DNA from: Stenotrophomonas maltophilia
GTDB taxonomy: Bacteria; Pseudomonadota; Gammaproteobacteria; Xanthomonadales; Xanthomonadaceae
NCBI RefSeq assembly: GCF_002205165.1
Contig: NZ_NIVS01000054.1
Coordinates: forward strand, 124,001-188,000
Direction: 5' to 3'
DNA length: 64,000 nucleotides
Shown: positions 33,542-41,545 of the stretch, piece by piece
Numbering within the stretch: the first letter of the stretch is position 1
Layout of the letters: each line of letters starts with the position of its first letter
The notes under the pieces: model-generated
Databases searched by the model: none
The model's input: only the letters and a program-made list of their open reading frames with translations
What the model was told of the DNA's origin: nothing
Program-made: the position numbers and the translations under genes

Positions 33542-35174
33542 TGGCCACCCAGCCCTTGACCACCTGGGCCACGCGCTTGGAATCGGTCTTTACAGCTTCA
33601 CGCGCCATGCGCAGTCGTTCCTCGTAAGAGTCCACCGGCAGGGCCAGGGGTTCGTGTCCGGCCGCGTGCAGGCGTTCGCTGCCGATCGCGGGCAGACCCT
33701 CGCCATCGTCGACCAGCTGCACATCGGCACTGTGGGGTTCCAGTTCGTCATCTTTGGGCTTGGTCTGGCCGGTGATCGAGCGCAGCGCCGGGCGCAGCAC
33801 ACCGAACACCAGGGCCAGCACCACGATCGCACCGAGCAGCAGACGCAGTGCGTCCTGCACCTGCGGCAGCTCCCACCACTTCGGTCCTTCGACCGGAGTG
33901 ACCTCGCGGACGAACGGGGCATTCATCACCGAGACCGTGTCGCCACGCTCGGCATCGAAGCCGACCGCCTGCTTGACCAGTGCTTCGACGCGGGTCAGTT
34001 CGGCCGCGGAGAGGGCCTGGTCGGCCATCTTGCCGTTGGCCCCGGCGCGCGGCACGTTGTCCACCAGCACCGCCACCGAGACTCGCTTGATGCGGCCGGC
34101 CGGCTGGCGGGTGTGCTGCAGGGTGCGGTCCAGCTCGTAATTGCGGGTCGCGTTCTTGGAGGTTTCGGTCGGTGCCTGCGCAGTGGCCGGTGCGGCCGCC
34201 GGGCCGGGCGGGGTATTGCTGGCCGCACCGGGCACGCCCTGCGGGCCGGGCACGTTGCTGCTGTTTTCGCTCATCTGCTCGCTGCGCAGCTTCTGCGGCT
34301 CGCCGTTGTAGAGCTCGCGGGCTTCCTCGATCACCGAGAAATCCATGTCCACGCTGACTTCCGGGTTGACGCGGCCGGGGCCGGTCATCGGCTCGAGCAG
34401 CTCGCGGATGCGCTGGTTGAACGAGGTTTCCTGGCGGCGCACCTGTTCGAACTGGGCCGCATTCATGGCCGCTTCGCTGTTCGGATCGGAGACGCTGAGC
34501 ATGCGCCCGCTCTGGTCGACCACGGTGACGCGCTCGGGCGCCAGGTCGGGAATGCTGGCGGCGACCATGTGCACGATCGCATCGATCTGGCCGCGTTCGA
34601 GCTGCTGGCCACCGCGCAGTTCCAGCACCACCGAGGCACTGGCCACGTCACGCTGGCGGGTGAAGGCACTGGGCTTGGGAATGGCCAGGTGCACGCGCGA
34701 ATCGCGGACCGGGCGCAGCGTATTGATGGTGCGCGAGAGCTCGGTTTCCAGCGAGTGCTGGTAGCGCGCATTCTCCATGAACTGGCTGACGCCAAAGCCC
34801 GGGTCACGCTCCATCAGCTCGAAGCCCAGGCGGCCGCTGTCGGTCAGGCCGGAGCCGGCCAGCTTCAGGCGGGCATCGTGCAGGTTCTTTTCCGGCACGG
34901 TGATACCGCCGGTGGCGGGGTCCAGCTGGAAGGGAATCTGCGCCGCGCGCAGCAGGTCGGTGGCCTCGGCCGTGGCCTTCTGGTCCAGCCCGGTGTACAG
35001 CGGCACCATGCCCGGCTTCTGCGACCAGAAGAACACGAACAGGCCTGCCGCCACGGCCACGGCGATCATCGCCATCAGGCCAAGCCGACGGGTGATCTGC
35101 AGGCTTTGCAGCCGGTCGAACCACTGCCCAGCCTTTTCGGTGTTCAGCGATTCTTTGGAGAGCGACAGGGCCAT
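33534..35174 (-). CDS. fliF: Flagellar MS-ring protein FliF
   Basis: A 546-residue MS-ring subunit, with N-terminal TM (LGLMAMIAVAVAAGLFVFFW), a periplasmic ring-building region (MVPLYTGLDQKATAEATDLL; GFGVSQFMENARYQHSLETE; SRVHLAIPKPSAFTRQRDVA) and a C-terminal TM (LLLGAIVVLALVFGVLRPAL). The cytoplasmic tail (VRNL-type end, here RVAQVVKGWVAND) binds FliG. It lies 12 bases after fliE. A glycine/proline/alanine-rich insert of about 35 residues (PGPQGVPGAASNTPPGPAAA) lies in the periplasmic part near residue 305. Confidence 0.97.
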   Translation of the reverse strand: MALSLSKESLNTEKAGQWFDRLQSLQITRRLGLMAMIAVAVAAGLFVFFWSQKPGMVPLYTGLDQKATAEATDLLRAAQIPFQLDPATGGITVPEKNLHDARLKLAGSGLTDSGRLGFELMERDPGFGVSQFMENARYQHSLETELSRTINTLRPVRDSRVHLAIPKPSAFTRQRDVASASVVLELRGGQQLERGQIDAIVHMVAASIPDLAPERVTVVDQSGRMLSVSDPNSEAAMNAAQFEQVRRQETSFNQRIRELLEPMTGPGRVNPEVSVDMDFSVIEEARELYNGEPQKLRSEQMSENSSNVPGPQGVPGAASNTPPGPAAAPATAQAPTETSKNATRNYELDRTLQHTRQPAGRIKRVSVAVLVDNVPRAGANGKMADQALSAAELTRVEALVKQAVGFDAERGDTVSVMNAPFVREVTPVEGPKWWELPQVQDALRLLLGAIVVLALVFGVLRPALRSITGQTKPKDDELEPHSADVQLVDDGEGLPAIGSERLHAAGHEPLALPVDSYEERLRMAREAVKTDSKRVAQVVKGWVAND

Positions 35175-35186
35175 GCGTTTCTATCC

Positions 35187-35549
35187 TTACAGCGGCATGT
35201 TCATCACGTCCTGGTAAGCCTGGACGAGACGGTTACGGACTTCCACGGTGGCGCGGAAGGCGATCTGGGACTGCTGCGAGGCGACCATGACCTTGGCCAG
35301 GTCCGCACCGGGTTCGCCCAGTTCGAAGGACTTGGCCAGGGCGCCGGATTTCTGCTGTGCATCGTTGACGCCGGCGATGGCGCCCCGCAGGGTTTCGGTG
35401 AAGCTGGGGCCCTGGATCTCCTGGGGCGACACCAGGCCCTGGATGGCATTGCTGCGCGGCGCCTCCGTCAGCGGGCTGACGGCGGACTGCCCCATCTGGG
35501 TCTGGAAGGTGCGGATCTGAGAAAGGATCGAGGTGACGGAGTGCGACAT
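35187..35549 (-). CDS. fliE: Flagellar hook-basal body protein FliE
   Basis: A 120-residue junction protein between the MS ring and the rod. It has the family C-terminus: FTETLRGAIAGVNDAQQKSG, LAKVMVASQQSQIAFRATVE and VRNRLVQAYQDVMNMPL. It is the first gene of fliEFGHIJK and has a strong sigma-54 promoter 43 bases upstream. It is among the first substrates of the export gate. Confidence 0.96.
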   Translation of the reverse strand: MSHSVTSILSQIRTFQTQMGQSAVSPLTEAPRSNAIQGLVSPQEIQGPSFTETLRGAIAGVNDAQQKSGALAKSFELGEPGADLAKVMVASQQSQIAFRATVEVRNRLVQAYQDVMNMPL

Positions 35550-35591
35550 CTGGAACGTTCCGAAGCAGGGGTGGGTTACACCGGGAGACGT

Positions 35592-35608
35592 TGCAAGTGC
35601 CGTGCCGA
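35592..35608 (-). promoter_or_regulatory. Sigma-54 promoter of fliEFGHIJK
   Basis: Minus strand TCGGCACGGCACTTGCA: GGCACG, four bases, TTGCA, one mismatch from the 17-base consensus. It lies 43 bases before the fliE ATG. The 190 bases between it and the fleQ terminator hold no gene and would be the place for FleQ enhancer sites. Confidence 0.9.
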
Positions 35609-35797
35609 AACGGATGAGTGGTTCAGTTTTGTAGCGGTGGCGAGGGTTTGCGTATTCAGCGGGGCGTGGGCGCGTGGCGGCCGCGTGCGGGCGGTGCGGC
35701 TACGTGATCCCCGCGGCGGTCTGTTGCAGTGGCGTGCCGGAGAGTCGACGCCGGAAAACCGGCGGAGGGCGCGTGGCGATGCGTGGAGCAGAACCAC

Positions 35798-35825
35798 AAA
35801 AAAAGCCCGGGACACGCCCGGGCTT
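35798..35825 (-). terminator. Rho-independent terminator of rpoN-vemR-fleQ
   Basis: 9-bp stem AAGCCCGGG and complement, 5-base loop, followed on the minus strand by seven T. Lies 23 bases after the fleQ stop. Confidence 0.92.
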
Positions 35826-35847
35826 CTGGTTTCATGGGGTGCTCCGC

Positions 35848-37344
35848 TCAGCCAGCCAGTTCGGTCTGGTCGCGCTCGATGCCGTACTTGCGCAGCTTCT
35901 CCACCAGGGTGGTGCGGCGCAGGCCGAGCAGCTGGGCGGCATGGGCGACGACGCCCTGGGTGCGTTCCAGCGCTTCGTTGATCAGGTTCAACTCGATGTT
36001 GGCCATGTGGTTGCGCAGGTCCAGGCCGTCGTCAGGCAGGGCCGGGGCGCGGGCCACCGGGCCGATGCCGTTGTCCAGGGCTGGGCTGCCCTGGGCACCC
36101 GGCGTGTGGAAGGAGAAGCTGCGCAGGTCCAGGCGTTCGTCAGCCACGGCGGCCGGCACTGCAGCGGCTACCGGCGCGGCGGCAGCGAAGTCACCGCGGT
36201 AACGGGCCGGCAGGTCCTGCACGCGGACGTTGCCACTGGGGTGCAGCACCGCCAGGCGCTCGACCAGGTTGGTCAGCTCGCGCACGTTGCCCGGCCACTC
36301 GTAGGCGGCCAGGGCCTGCAGCGCTTCGCCGGTGAAACGCACTTCGCCACGCCCGGTGCGGGCCAGCTGGCCGGCGATGGTGGTGACCAGTGCGGGCAGG
36401 TCTTCACTGCGCTCGCGCAGGGCCGGCACGTCGATCGGGAACACATTGAGACGGTAGAACAGATCCTCGCGGAACTTGCCGTCGGCGATGCGCGATTCCA
36501 GGTCGCGGTGAGTCGCGGCGATCACGCGCACGTTGCAGCGGATGGTCTGGTTGCCACCGACGCGCTCGAAGCTGCGTTCCTGCAGCACGCGCAGCAGCTT
36601 GACCTGCATCGGCAGGCTCATGTCGCCGATTTCATCCAGCAGCAGGGTGCCGCCTTCGGCCATTTCGAAACGACCCTTGCGGGCGCTCAGTGCGCCGGTG
36701 AAGGCACCTTTTTCGTGGCCGAACAGTTCGCTTTCCAGCAGATCCGGTGGAATGGCGCCGCAGTTGATCGCCACGAACGGGCCATCGCGGCGCGGCGAGC
36801 GCTGGTGGATCGAGCGCGACACCACTTCCTTGCCGGTGCCCGATTCGCCCAGCACCAGCACGGTGGTGTCGAACGCGGCAACCTGCTCGATCATCCGGCG
36901 CAGCTGGGTGACGGCCGCGCCTTCGCCGGTCGGGCCCTGATCCTGCACGGCACCGGCCTGGTGCTCGGCATCCAGGCGCTTGAGGCTGGCGCGGCGCAGC
37001 AGGCCTTCCATCTGTGCATGGCGCAGCGGGGCCTCCAGCGGCCACACATTGGCCTCGTGCAGCCCGTACTGCTGGGCGAAGGCGGTGGTGTCGCCGTCGA
37101 TCAGCATCACCGGCGGCGGCAGCGCACCCTTGCCCAGCCACGTAAACAGCGCATCGCTGCGTTCGGCGCTGTCCAGCCCGCCGATGATCGCGGCCATCCA
37201 GTCGTTCGGGCGGTGGCGGGTGATGTCGAAATCGTTGGCATCGGCCACCCAGCGCGGGTTGAAGTCCATGAACTCCAGCAGGGCGACAGTGCGCTCGGCG
37301 CGGACGGCGTCGTTGTCCAGTACCAGGATGCGTGATTCGCTCAT
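35848..37344 (-). CDS. fleQ: Flagellar master regulator FleQ (sigma-54 activator)
   Basis: A 498-residue enhancer-binding protein that switches on sigma-54 flagellar promoters. A degenerate receiver-like N-domain (about 1-120) lacks the phospho-acceptor pattern, as in Pseudomonas FleQ. The AAA+ domain has Walker [10 protein letters not shown] (165-173), GAFTGA (213-218), Walker [12 protein letters not shown] and arginine-finger region [14 protein letters not shown]. The C-terminal Fis-type helix-turn-helix reads [20 protein letters not shown]. The c-di-GMP-binding LFRSLVG block of Pseudomonas FleQ, expected near 134-140, is replaced by QDQGPTGEG. It overlaps the vemR stop by 4 bases and is followed by a terminator. 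Low-complexity Ala-rich linker at about 385-440. Confidence 0.95.
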   Translation of the reverse strand: MSESRILVLDNDAVRAERTVALLEFMDFNPRWVADANDFDITRHRPNDWMAAIIGGLDSAERSDALFTWLGKGALPPPVMLIDGDTTAFAQQYGLHEANVWPLEAPLRHAQMEGLLRRASLKRLDAEHQAGAVQDQGPTGEGAAVTQLRRMIEQVAAFDTTVLVLGESGTGKEVVSRSIHQRSPRRDGPFVAINCGAIPPDLLESELFGHEKGAFTGALSARKGRFEMAEGGTLLLDEIGDMSLPMQVKLLRVLQERSFERVGGNQTIRCNVRVIAATHRDLESRIADGKFREDLFYRLNVFPIDVPALRERSEDLPALVTTIAGQLARTGRGEVRFTGEALQALAAYEWPGNVRELTNLVERLAVLHPSGNVRVQDLPARYRGDFAAAAPVAAAVPAAVADERLDLRSFSFHTPGAQGSPALDNGIGPVARAPALPDDGLDLRNHMANIELNLINEALERTQGVVAHAAQLLGLRRTTLVEKLRKYGIERDQTELAG

Positions 37345-37718
37345 GATCCGTTCCCCTTCAGGCCTTCCAGGATCGGCATCACTTCCTGGATGTAGGACAG
37401 CTTGCTGACGAAGTTGTCGGCCCCGGCGCGCAGGGCGTGCTCGCGGTGTTCGGCGTCATCGAAGTGACTGGCGATGACGATGTAGGGCGCGTCATCCTGC
37501 GATTTGATCAGGCGGGTGGCCTGCAGGCCGCCCATTTCCGGCATGGCCAGATCCATCAGCACCACCTTCGGGCGCAGCGACTCGGAGCGTTCGATCGCTT
37601 CCAGGCCATTGGCGGCGCTGCCGATCACATCGAGCCAGTCGACCTTGCGGAAGTGGCGCATGGCGGCGTTGATGAAACCTTCGTGGTCGTCGACCAGCAG
37701 GACGGTGAGCTTGTTCAT
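37341..37718 (-). CDS. vemR: VemR-like single-domain response regulator
   Basis: A 125-residue stand-alone receiver with DDHEGF (D10, D11), phospho-acceptor D56 in [13 protein letters not shown] and KLS near residue 106. Position between rpoN and fleQ and the D11/D56 layout match VemR of Xanthomonas campestris, a regulator of motility, exopolysaccharide and virulence reported to work with FleQ, RpoN and the kinase RavA. The second ATG (37718) is chosen because AAGGA lies ten bases upstream; the first ATG (37727) is too close to it. It overlaps fleQ by 4 bases, so levels of the two are probably tied together. Confidence 0.9.
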   Translation of the reverse strand: MNKLTVLLVDDHEGFINAAMRHFRKVDWLDVIGSAANGLEAIERSESLRPKVVLMDLAMPEMGGLQATRLIKSQDDAPYIVIASHFDDAEHREHALRAGADNFVSKLSYIQEVMPILEGLKGNGS

Positions 37719-37732
37719 GTCTTCCATTTCCT

Positions 37733-39145
37733 TCAGCCCACCCGGGCCAGGAGGTGCGGGGTGCTGGCATGGCTGCGGCGGCGCTCGCGCGCCGGGGCGA
37801 TGTCCAGTTGTTCGCGGTATTTTGCAACGGTACGGCGGGCGATGTTCACCCCTTGGCGCGAGAGCAGGCCGGCGATGGCTTCATCGGCCAGCGGGCGTGC
37901 GGCCGGTTCAGACTCGATCAGGCGGCGCACCATGGCCTTGACGGCTTGGCCAGAGACGCTGGCACCTTCCAGACGCACCGCGAAGAAATGCTTCAGTTCC
38001 AGCGTGCCGCGCGGGGTCTGCAGGTACTTGCCGGTGGTGATGCGCGAGACGGTGGACTCGTGCATGCCGATCTCGTCGGCCACTTCCTTCAGGGTGAGCG
38101 GCGCCATCGCCTCTTCGCCACGGGTCAGGAAGCCCGCCTGGCGTTCGATGATCACCCGCGCGGTGCGCAGCAGGGTGTCGTAGCGCATCGACAGGCCGCG
38201 GGTCAGCCAGCGCGCTTCCTGCAGCATGTCGCGCAGCGGCTGGGCGGCTTCGCTGGTCTCGGCCAGAGCCTGTTCGTACTGCGGGTTGATGCTGAGGCGG
38301 CGGCTGGTGGCCGGGTTGAGCGCGACGCGCCACTGGCCATCGGCGTGCCAGGCGACCACGTCCGGAATCACCACGCCGTTGCTGTCCGGCAGCAGGCTCT
38401 CGCCCGGGCGCGGCTGCAGCGACAGGATCAGCCGGACGGCCTCATGGATGTCGGCGACTTCGGCATCGAGCTGCTTGGCCAGGGCCGGGTAATCGTGTGC
38501 GGCCAGCGCGGTCAGGCCGTCGTCGAGCACGCGCTGGGCGAGGTGGCGGGCCGGCACGCGGCCAGGCAGGGTGCGCAGCTGCACGCTGAGGCATTCGTGC
38601 AGGTCCTGCGCGGCCAGGCCCACCGGATCGCCGTGCAGGATCTGCTGACGGACCGCTTCCACACCGGCAGCGTCCACATCGCAGTGCGCACTGGCCAGCA
38701 GGGTCAGCTGGGCAAGCGGGGCGTCCAGATAGCCGGCGTCGTCGCAATGCTCCAGCCAGAAACCGGCCACGGCCAGTTCGCGGGCATCCAGCTCCATCGC
38801 CAGGCGCTGCAGGGCACGCAGCTGCGGATCGGAGGATTCCCCGGCTGCCACGCGCTGCATGCGGTCATCGTCACCGTCCTGCCAACCGGCACCGGCCACA
38901 TCCCACATGGTGCTTTCGGGCAGTTCGTCGAAGGCGGCCACGTCTTGGGTGGTGCTGGCTTCGGCAGTCTCGGCGGCCGCCGGCTCCGGGGCTTCTTCGA
39001 TCTCGAGCAGCGGATTGGTCTCCAGCGCCCGGCGGATTTCCAGTTCCAGCTGCATGCCGTCGAGCTGGAGCAGCCGGATCGACTGCAGCAGTTGCGGGGT
39101 GAGGTGAAGCTGCTGACCCATCTGGGTCGACATGGAGGCTTTCAA
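37733..39145 (-). CDS. rpoN: RNA polymerase sigma-54 factor RpoN
   Basis: A 470-residue sigma-54. Region I reads MKASMSTQMGQQLHLTPQLL then QSIRLLQLDGMQLELEIR, followed by an acidic region (NPLLEIEEAPEP), the core-binding domain and the C-terminal RpoN box ARRTVAKYREQLDIAP. The chosen start is a TTG at 39145 because it restores the family N-terminus MKAS; the first ATG is at 39133. The Xanthomonas copy next to vemR and fleQ is often called rpoN2; whether this genome has a second rpoN cannot be seen. Its targets are visible as GGCACG-4-TTGCA sites across the window. It lies 14 bases before vemR. Confidence 0.95.
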   Translation of the reverse strand: MKASMSTQMGQQLHLTPQLLQSIRLLQLDGMQLELEIRRALETNPLLEIEEAPEPAAAETAEASTTQDVAAFDELPESTMWDVAGAGWQDGDDDRMQRVAAGESSDPQLRALQRLAMELDARELAVAGFWLEHCDDAGYLDAPLAQLTLLASAHCDVDAAGVEAVRQQILHGDPVGLAAQDLHECLSVQLRTLPGRVPARHLAQRVLDDGLTALAAHDYPALAKQLDAEVADIHEAVRLILSLQPRPGESLLPDSNGVVIPDVVAWHADGQWRVALNPATSRRLSINPQYEQALAETSEAAQPLRDMLQEARWLTRGLSMRYDTLLRTARVIIERQAGFLTRGEEAMAPLTLKEVADEIGMHESTVSRITTGKYLQTPRGTLELKHFFAVRLEGASVSGQAVKAMVRRLIESEPAARPLADEAIAGLLSRQGVNIARRTVAKYREQLDIAPARERRRSHASTPHLLARVG

Positions 39146-39409
39146 GGTGATGTCCCGTTCGCACCGACTCCCCGGTGCGTTATGGAACACATCTTGCTTC
39201 TCTTCCCGTACGCCGGGAATCAGGGGGTTCCTGAGTCGGGTCGTCAAATCCCCGACAGCGTGTAGGGGTCACCCCTACATCGACGCGGTATTTTGACGGG
39301 TGCGTGGCGCCGAGGCCTTGTCCGTTCGTGTCCGCCCGACGCATCGGACTTCAAAAATCTGTCGCCCTCCGCGGCGGGCACGCCCTGCGTGCCGGAGAAC
39401 CGGCGCGGA
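39146..39409. other. 264-base region between fsnR-like gene and rpoN
   Basis: No gene. It contains the concentric dyad at 39242-39298 about 100 bases before rpoN, and a 50-base lower-GC part. No sigma-54 or sigma-28 site was found; a sigma-70 promoter is likely but not recognisable with confidence. Confidence 0.6.
39242..39298. promoter_or_regulatory. Concentric inverted repeat upstream of rpoN (possible operator)
   Basis: TGTAGGGGTCACCCCTACA (39261-39279) is a perfect 9-bp palindrome around a single C at 39270. CGTCAAA (39242-39248) and TTTGACG (39292-39298) form outer arms with exactly the same centre, and 39252-39254 pairs with 39286-39288. The whole gives 19 symmetric base pairs. Likely a binding site for a dimeric regulator; the neighbouring NarL-type regulator is the obvious candidate. 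Confidence 0.75.
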
Positions 39410-40042
39410 TCACTCCAGCTCGTGCTGGTGGCGGGCGGCGAGCAGCACCAGATCATTGGCGCGGCGGCAGCCCAGCGACTCCATCATGCGGGCGCGATGG
39501 GTCTCCACCGTCTTGACGCTGATGCCGAGGTCCGCGGCGATTTCCTTGTTGCTCTCACCCTTGCCGATCTGGCGCAGGATTTCGCGCTGTCGCGGCGAGA
39601 GGGCTGCCACGCCGACCGGCTTTTCCTTGCCCAGCATCGGGGCGAGCATCTTGGCCGAGATCTGCGGGCTCAGGAACACCTGGCCGGCATGCGCGGCGCG
39701 CAGCGCCAGTTCCAGCTCCTGCGGGGCGGCATCCTTGACCACGAAACCGACCGCGCCACGGTCCAGCGCATCGCGCACATGCACGGCATCGTCGTGCATG
39801 GTCATCATCACCACGCGCGAGCCGGGCGTACGCAGCAGGATGTCGCTCAGGGCTTCCAGGCCGGTGCGGCCCGGCAGGGACAGGTCCATCAGGACGACGT
39901 CCGGAGAATGCTGCACGCTCAGTTGCAGCGCCTGCTCGGCATTGCTGGCCTCGGCGATGACCTCGACGTCGGCAAAGCCCTGCAGCAGGCGGCTGAGGCC
40001 GGCACGGACCAGGGTGTGATCATCGACGATGAGAACGCGCAC
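39410..40042 (-). CDS. fsnR: NarL/LuxR-family response regulator, FsnR-like
   Basis: A 210-residue regulator: receiver domain with VLIVDDHTLVRAGLSRLL, phospho-acceptor in VVLMDLSLPGRTGLEAL and VVKDAAPQELELAL; then a LuxR-type helix-turn-helix, LSPRQREILRQIGKGESNKE and IAADLGISVKTVETHRARMM. The gene order fliC-fliD-fliS-fliT-pilZ-regulator-rpoN matches that around fsnR of Stenotrophomonas maltophilia, described as a direct activator of flagellar genes and biofilm formation; this match is from memory. Start is a GTG at 40042 without a clear ribosome site. The cognate kinase is not evident here, though two histidine kinases lie at 60810-64000. Confidence 0.9.
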   Translation of the reverse strand: MRVLIVDDHTLVRAGLSRLLQGFADVEVIAEASNAEQALQLSVQHSPDVVLMDLSLPGRTGLEALSDILLRTPGSRVVMMTMHDDAVHVRDALDRGAVGFVVKDAAPQELELALRAAHAGQVFLSPQISAKMLAPMLGKEKPVGVAALSPRQREILRQIGKGESNKEIAADLGISVKTVETHRARMMESLGCRRANDLVLLAARHQHELE

Positions 40043-40129
40043 AGGCTGCTAGGGGAGCGGGGAGGCCGTCACCTTAACGGAGTGAAGGCCTACCGCCAAG
40101 CCGAATGGGTCACAGTCGGGAGCGTACGG

Positions 40130-40711
40130 TCACCGCAAGCGTCGTGCTTCGGCGATCTGGCGGCGGTGCAGGCGGAACAGATGCCGCTCCAGGGCCATCT
40201 CCAGCGCATCGCTGAGCCCTTCAAAGCGCAGCCATAAGTAATGCGCGCCCGAGCCATTGGCGGCTTCGGCCACGATCACCACGGGCAGGTCGATGTGGTC
40301 GGGCAGCCAGTCGCAGGGTTGCAGGCGGATCACCCCCATGCTGCCCGGTGCGGCGCCACTGCGCGCGCCCTGTTCCAGGCGGATGCCGCGGCGCGACCAG
40401 CGCAGGGGGCGCAGGGGCAGGTCCTGGCTGCTCTGCCGCACCAGCCGGCCCAGCAGCACCATGACCAGGTCCAGCTTGGCCTCCAGGCGCTGCACCTGCA
40501 GGGTGGCGTCGCTGCGGTCGTCATGGCCGTCGTCGCCGCGGGCGTCTTCAACCAGCGCCACACTACGCAGCAGGGTCTCGGCGGTGCCAGGGCGGATCAC
40601 CGCGCTGCCAATCCGGAATTCGGCCGGCAGCGCCAGTTCGCAGCTCAGCGTCTCATCGAACAGCTCGCTTTCGGCCGGGTGATGGATGGCGCTGGTGCGA
40701 AGGTCGGTCAT
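40130..40711 (-). CDS. PilZ-like protein with coiled coil (atypical, xanthomonad type)
   Basis: A 193-residue protein: an N-terminal PilZ-like segment (about 15-50), a long heptad-rich helix (LQVQRLEAKLDLVMVLLGRL, about 69-90) and a second beta part (LRPLRWSRRGIRLEQG, then SMGVIRLQPCDWLPDHIDLP). The order beta, long helix, beta resembles the tetrameric coiled-coil PilZ fold described in a Xanthomonas protein. The usual RxxxR motif is not obvious, so c-di-GMP binding is doubtful. It starts within the FliT-like gene (4-base overlap) and belongs to fliD-fliS-fliT, so a role in filament assembly or its control is suggested by context only. Confidence 0.75.
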   Translation of the reverse strand: MTDLRTSAIHHPAESELFDETLSCELALPAEFRIGSAVIRPGTAETLLRSVALVEDARGDDGHDDRSDATLQVQRLEAKLDLVMVLLGRLVRQSSQDLPLRPLRWSRRGIRLEQGARSGAAPGSMGVIRLQPCDWLPDHIDLPVVIVAEAANGSGAHYLWLRFEGLSDALEMALERHLFRLHRRQIAEARRLR

Positions 40712-41004
40712 GACAGGGATTCTGCGGTCAGGTACGCCTGCGCGGCGCGAAGGGACTGGTGGCCGTTGTGAATGTGGCGGCTGGCCTCTTCGCGCTGCCG
40801 CATCATGAACAGCATGATGCGCTGCTGGCGTGCCTGCAGCGAGGACAGGCCGGGAACATCGAAGCTGGCCGACGGACCGGCCAGGTAGTCCCGCTGGGCC
40901 GCGTCGAGCGCATCCAGCTGCAGCCCGGCCTCGTCGAAGTTCTCATCGTGCAGCGCATTTTCCAGCGCATCCAGACGGGCGTTGAGCGCACCAAGCGAAG
41001 TCAC
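40708..41004 (-). CDS. fliT: FliT-like flagellar chaperone
   Basis: A 98-residue helical protein (LGALNARLDALENALHDENF, SSLQARQQRIMLFMMRQREE). Size, helical content and place directly after fliS match FliT, the chaperone of the filament cap FliD. Its GTG start overlaps the fliS stop (GTGA) and its stop overlaps the PilZ gene start. FliT is weakly conserved; identity rests mostly on gene order. Confidence 0.75.
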   Translation of the reverse strand: MTSLGALNARLDALENALHDENFDEAGLQLDALDAAQRDYLAGPSASFDVPGLSSLQARQQRIMLFMMRQREEASRHIHNGHQSLRAAQAYLTAESLS

Positions 41005-41417
41005 GGGGAGACCTGCGCGGTCTGGCGCTGCTGCTGCGGGATGGCATTCCAGGCCGAGTCGATCTCGCCGAGCAGCTCGAGCGCTTCGGTCAGCGCGGCT
41101 GGATCGTTATGCAGATTGGCCTCGGTCAACCGATGCATCACGTAGTCGTACAGCGAAGACAGGTTGCCGGCGATCTCGCCGCCGGCCTCATGGTCCAGCG
41201 AGCCGTTGAGGTGGCCGACGATGGCGCAGACCTCGCCGATCGCCTTGCCCTTGCGTGCCTGGTCGCCACGTTCCAGGCAGGCCAGGGCGAGGCGAAGGCG
41301 TTCGCAGGCACCGGCCAGCAGCAGCGCCACCAGCTTGTGCGGGTCGGCATCGGTAACCGAACTCTGCACGCCGACCTTGCGGTACTGCTCGGTGAATTGA
41401 CGGTTGGAACCGTACAT
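41001..41417 (-). CDS. fliS: Flagellin export chaperone FliS
   Basis: A 138-residue four-helix chaperone that holds flagellin monomers before export. It starts MYGSNRQFTEQYRKVGVQSS and has the family core DPHKLVALLLAGACERLRLA and NLSSLYDYVMHRLTEANLHN. The ATG at 41417 has GGAG nine bases upstream and is preferred over the adjacent TTG. It overlaps the FliT-like gene and follows fliD by 128 bases. Confidence 0.95.
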   Translation of the reverse strand: MYGSNRQFTEQYRKVGVQSSVTDADPHKLVALLLAGACERLRLALACLERGDQARKGKAIGEVCAIVGHLNGSLDHEAGGEIAGNLSSLYDYVMHRLTEANLHNDPAALTEALELLGEIDSAWNAIPQQQRQTAQVSP

Positions 41418-41545
41418 CAATCATGTCTCCTTCATGCGGGGCCGCGAGGTTCGCGACATCGTCGGCACCGGGTGGAGCCTGCGGGGTATCCTGCCAGTGA
41501 TATCGGCCGCGGACCGGTTCAACTTGAGTCCGCGGCCTTGATCGA

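Noticed and set aside
40134..40150. Possible sigma-54 site before the NarL-type regulator (AGCACG-4-TTGCG)
   Set aside because: The essential -24 GG is AG and the -12 A is G; it also lies in the end of the PilZ gene.
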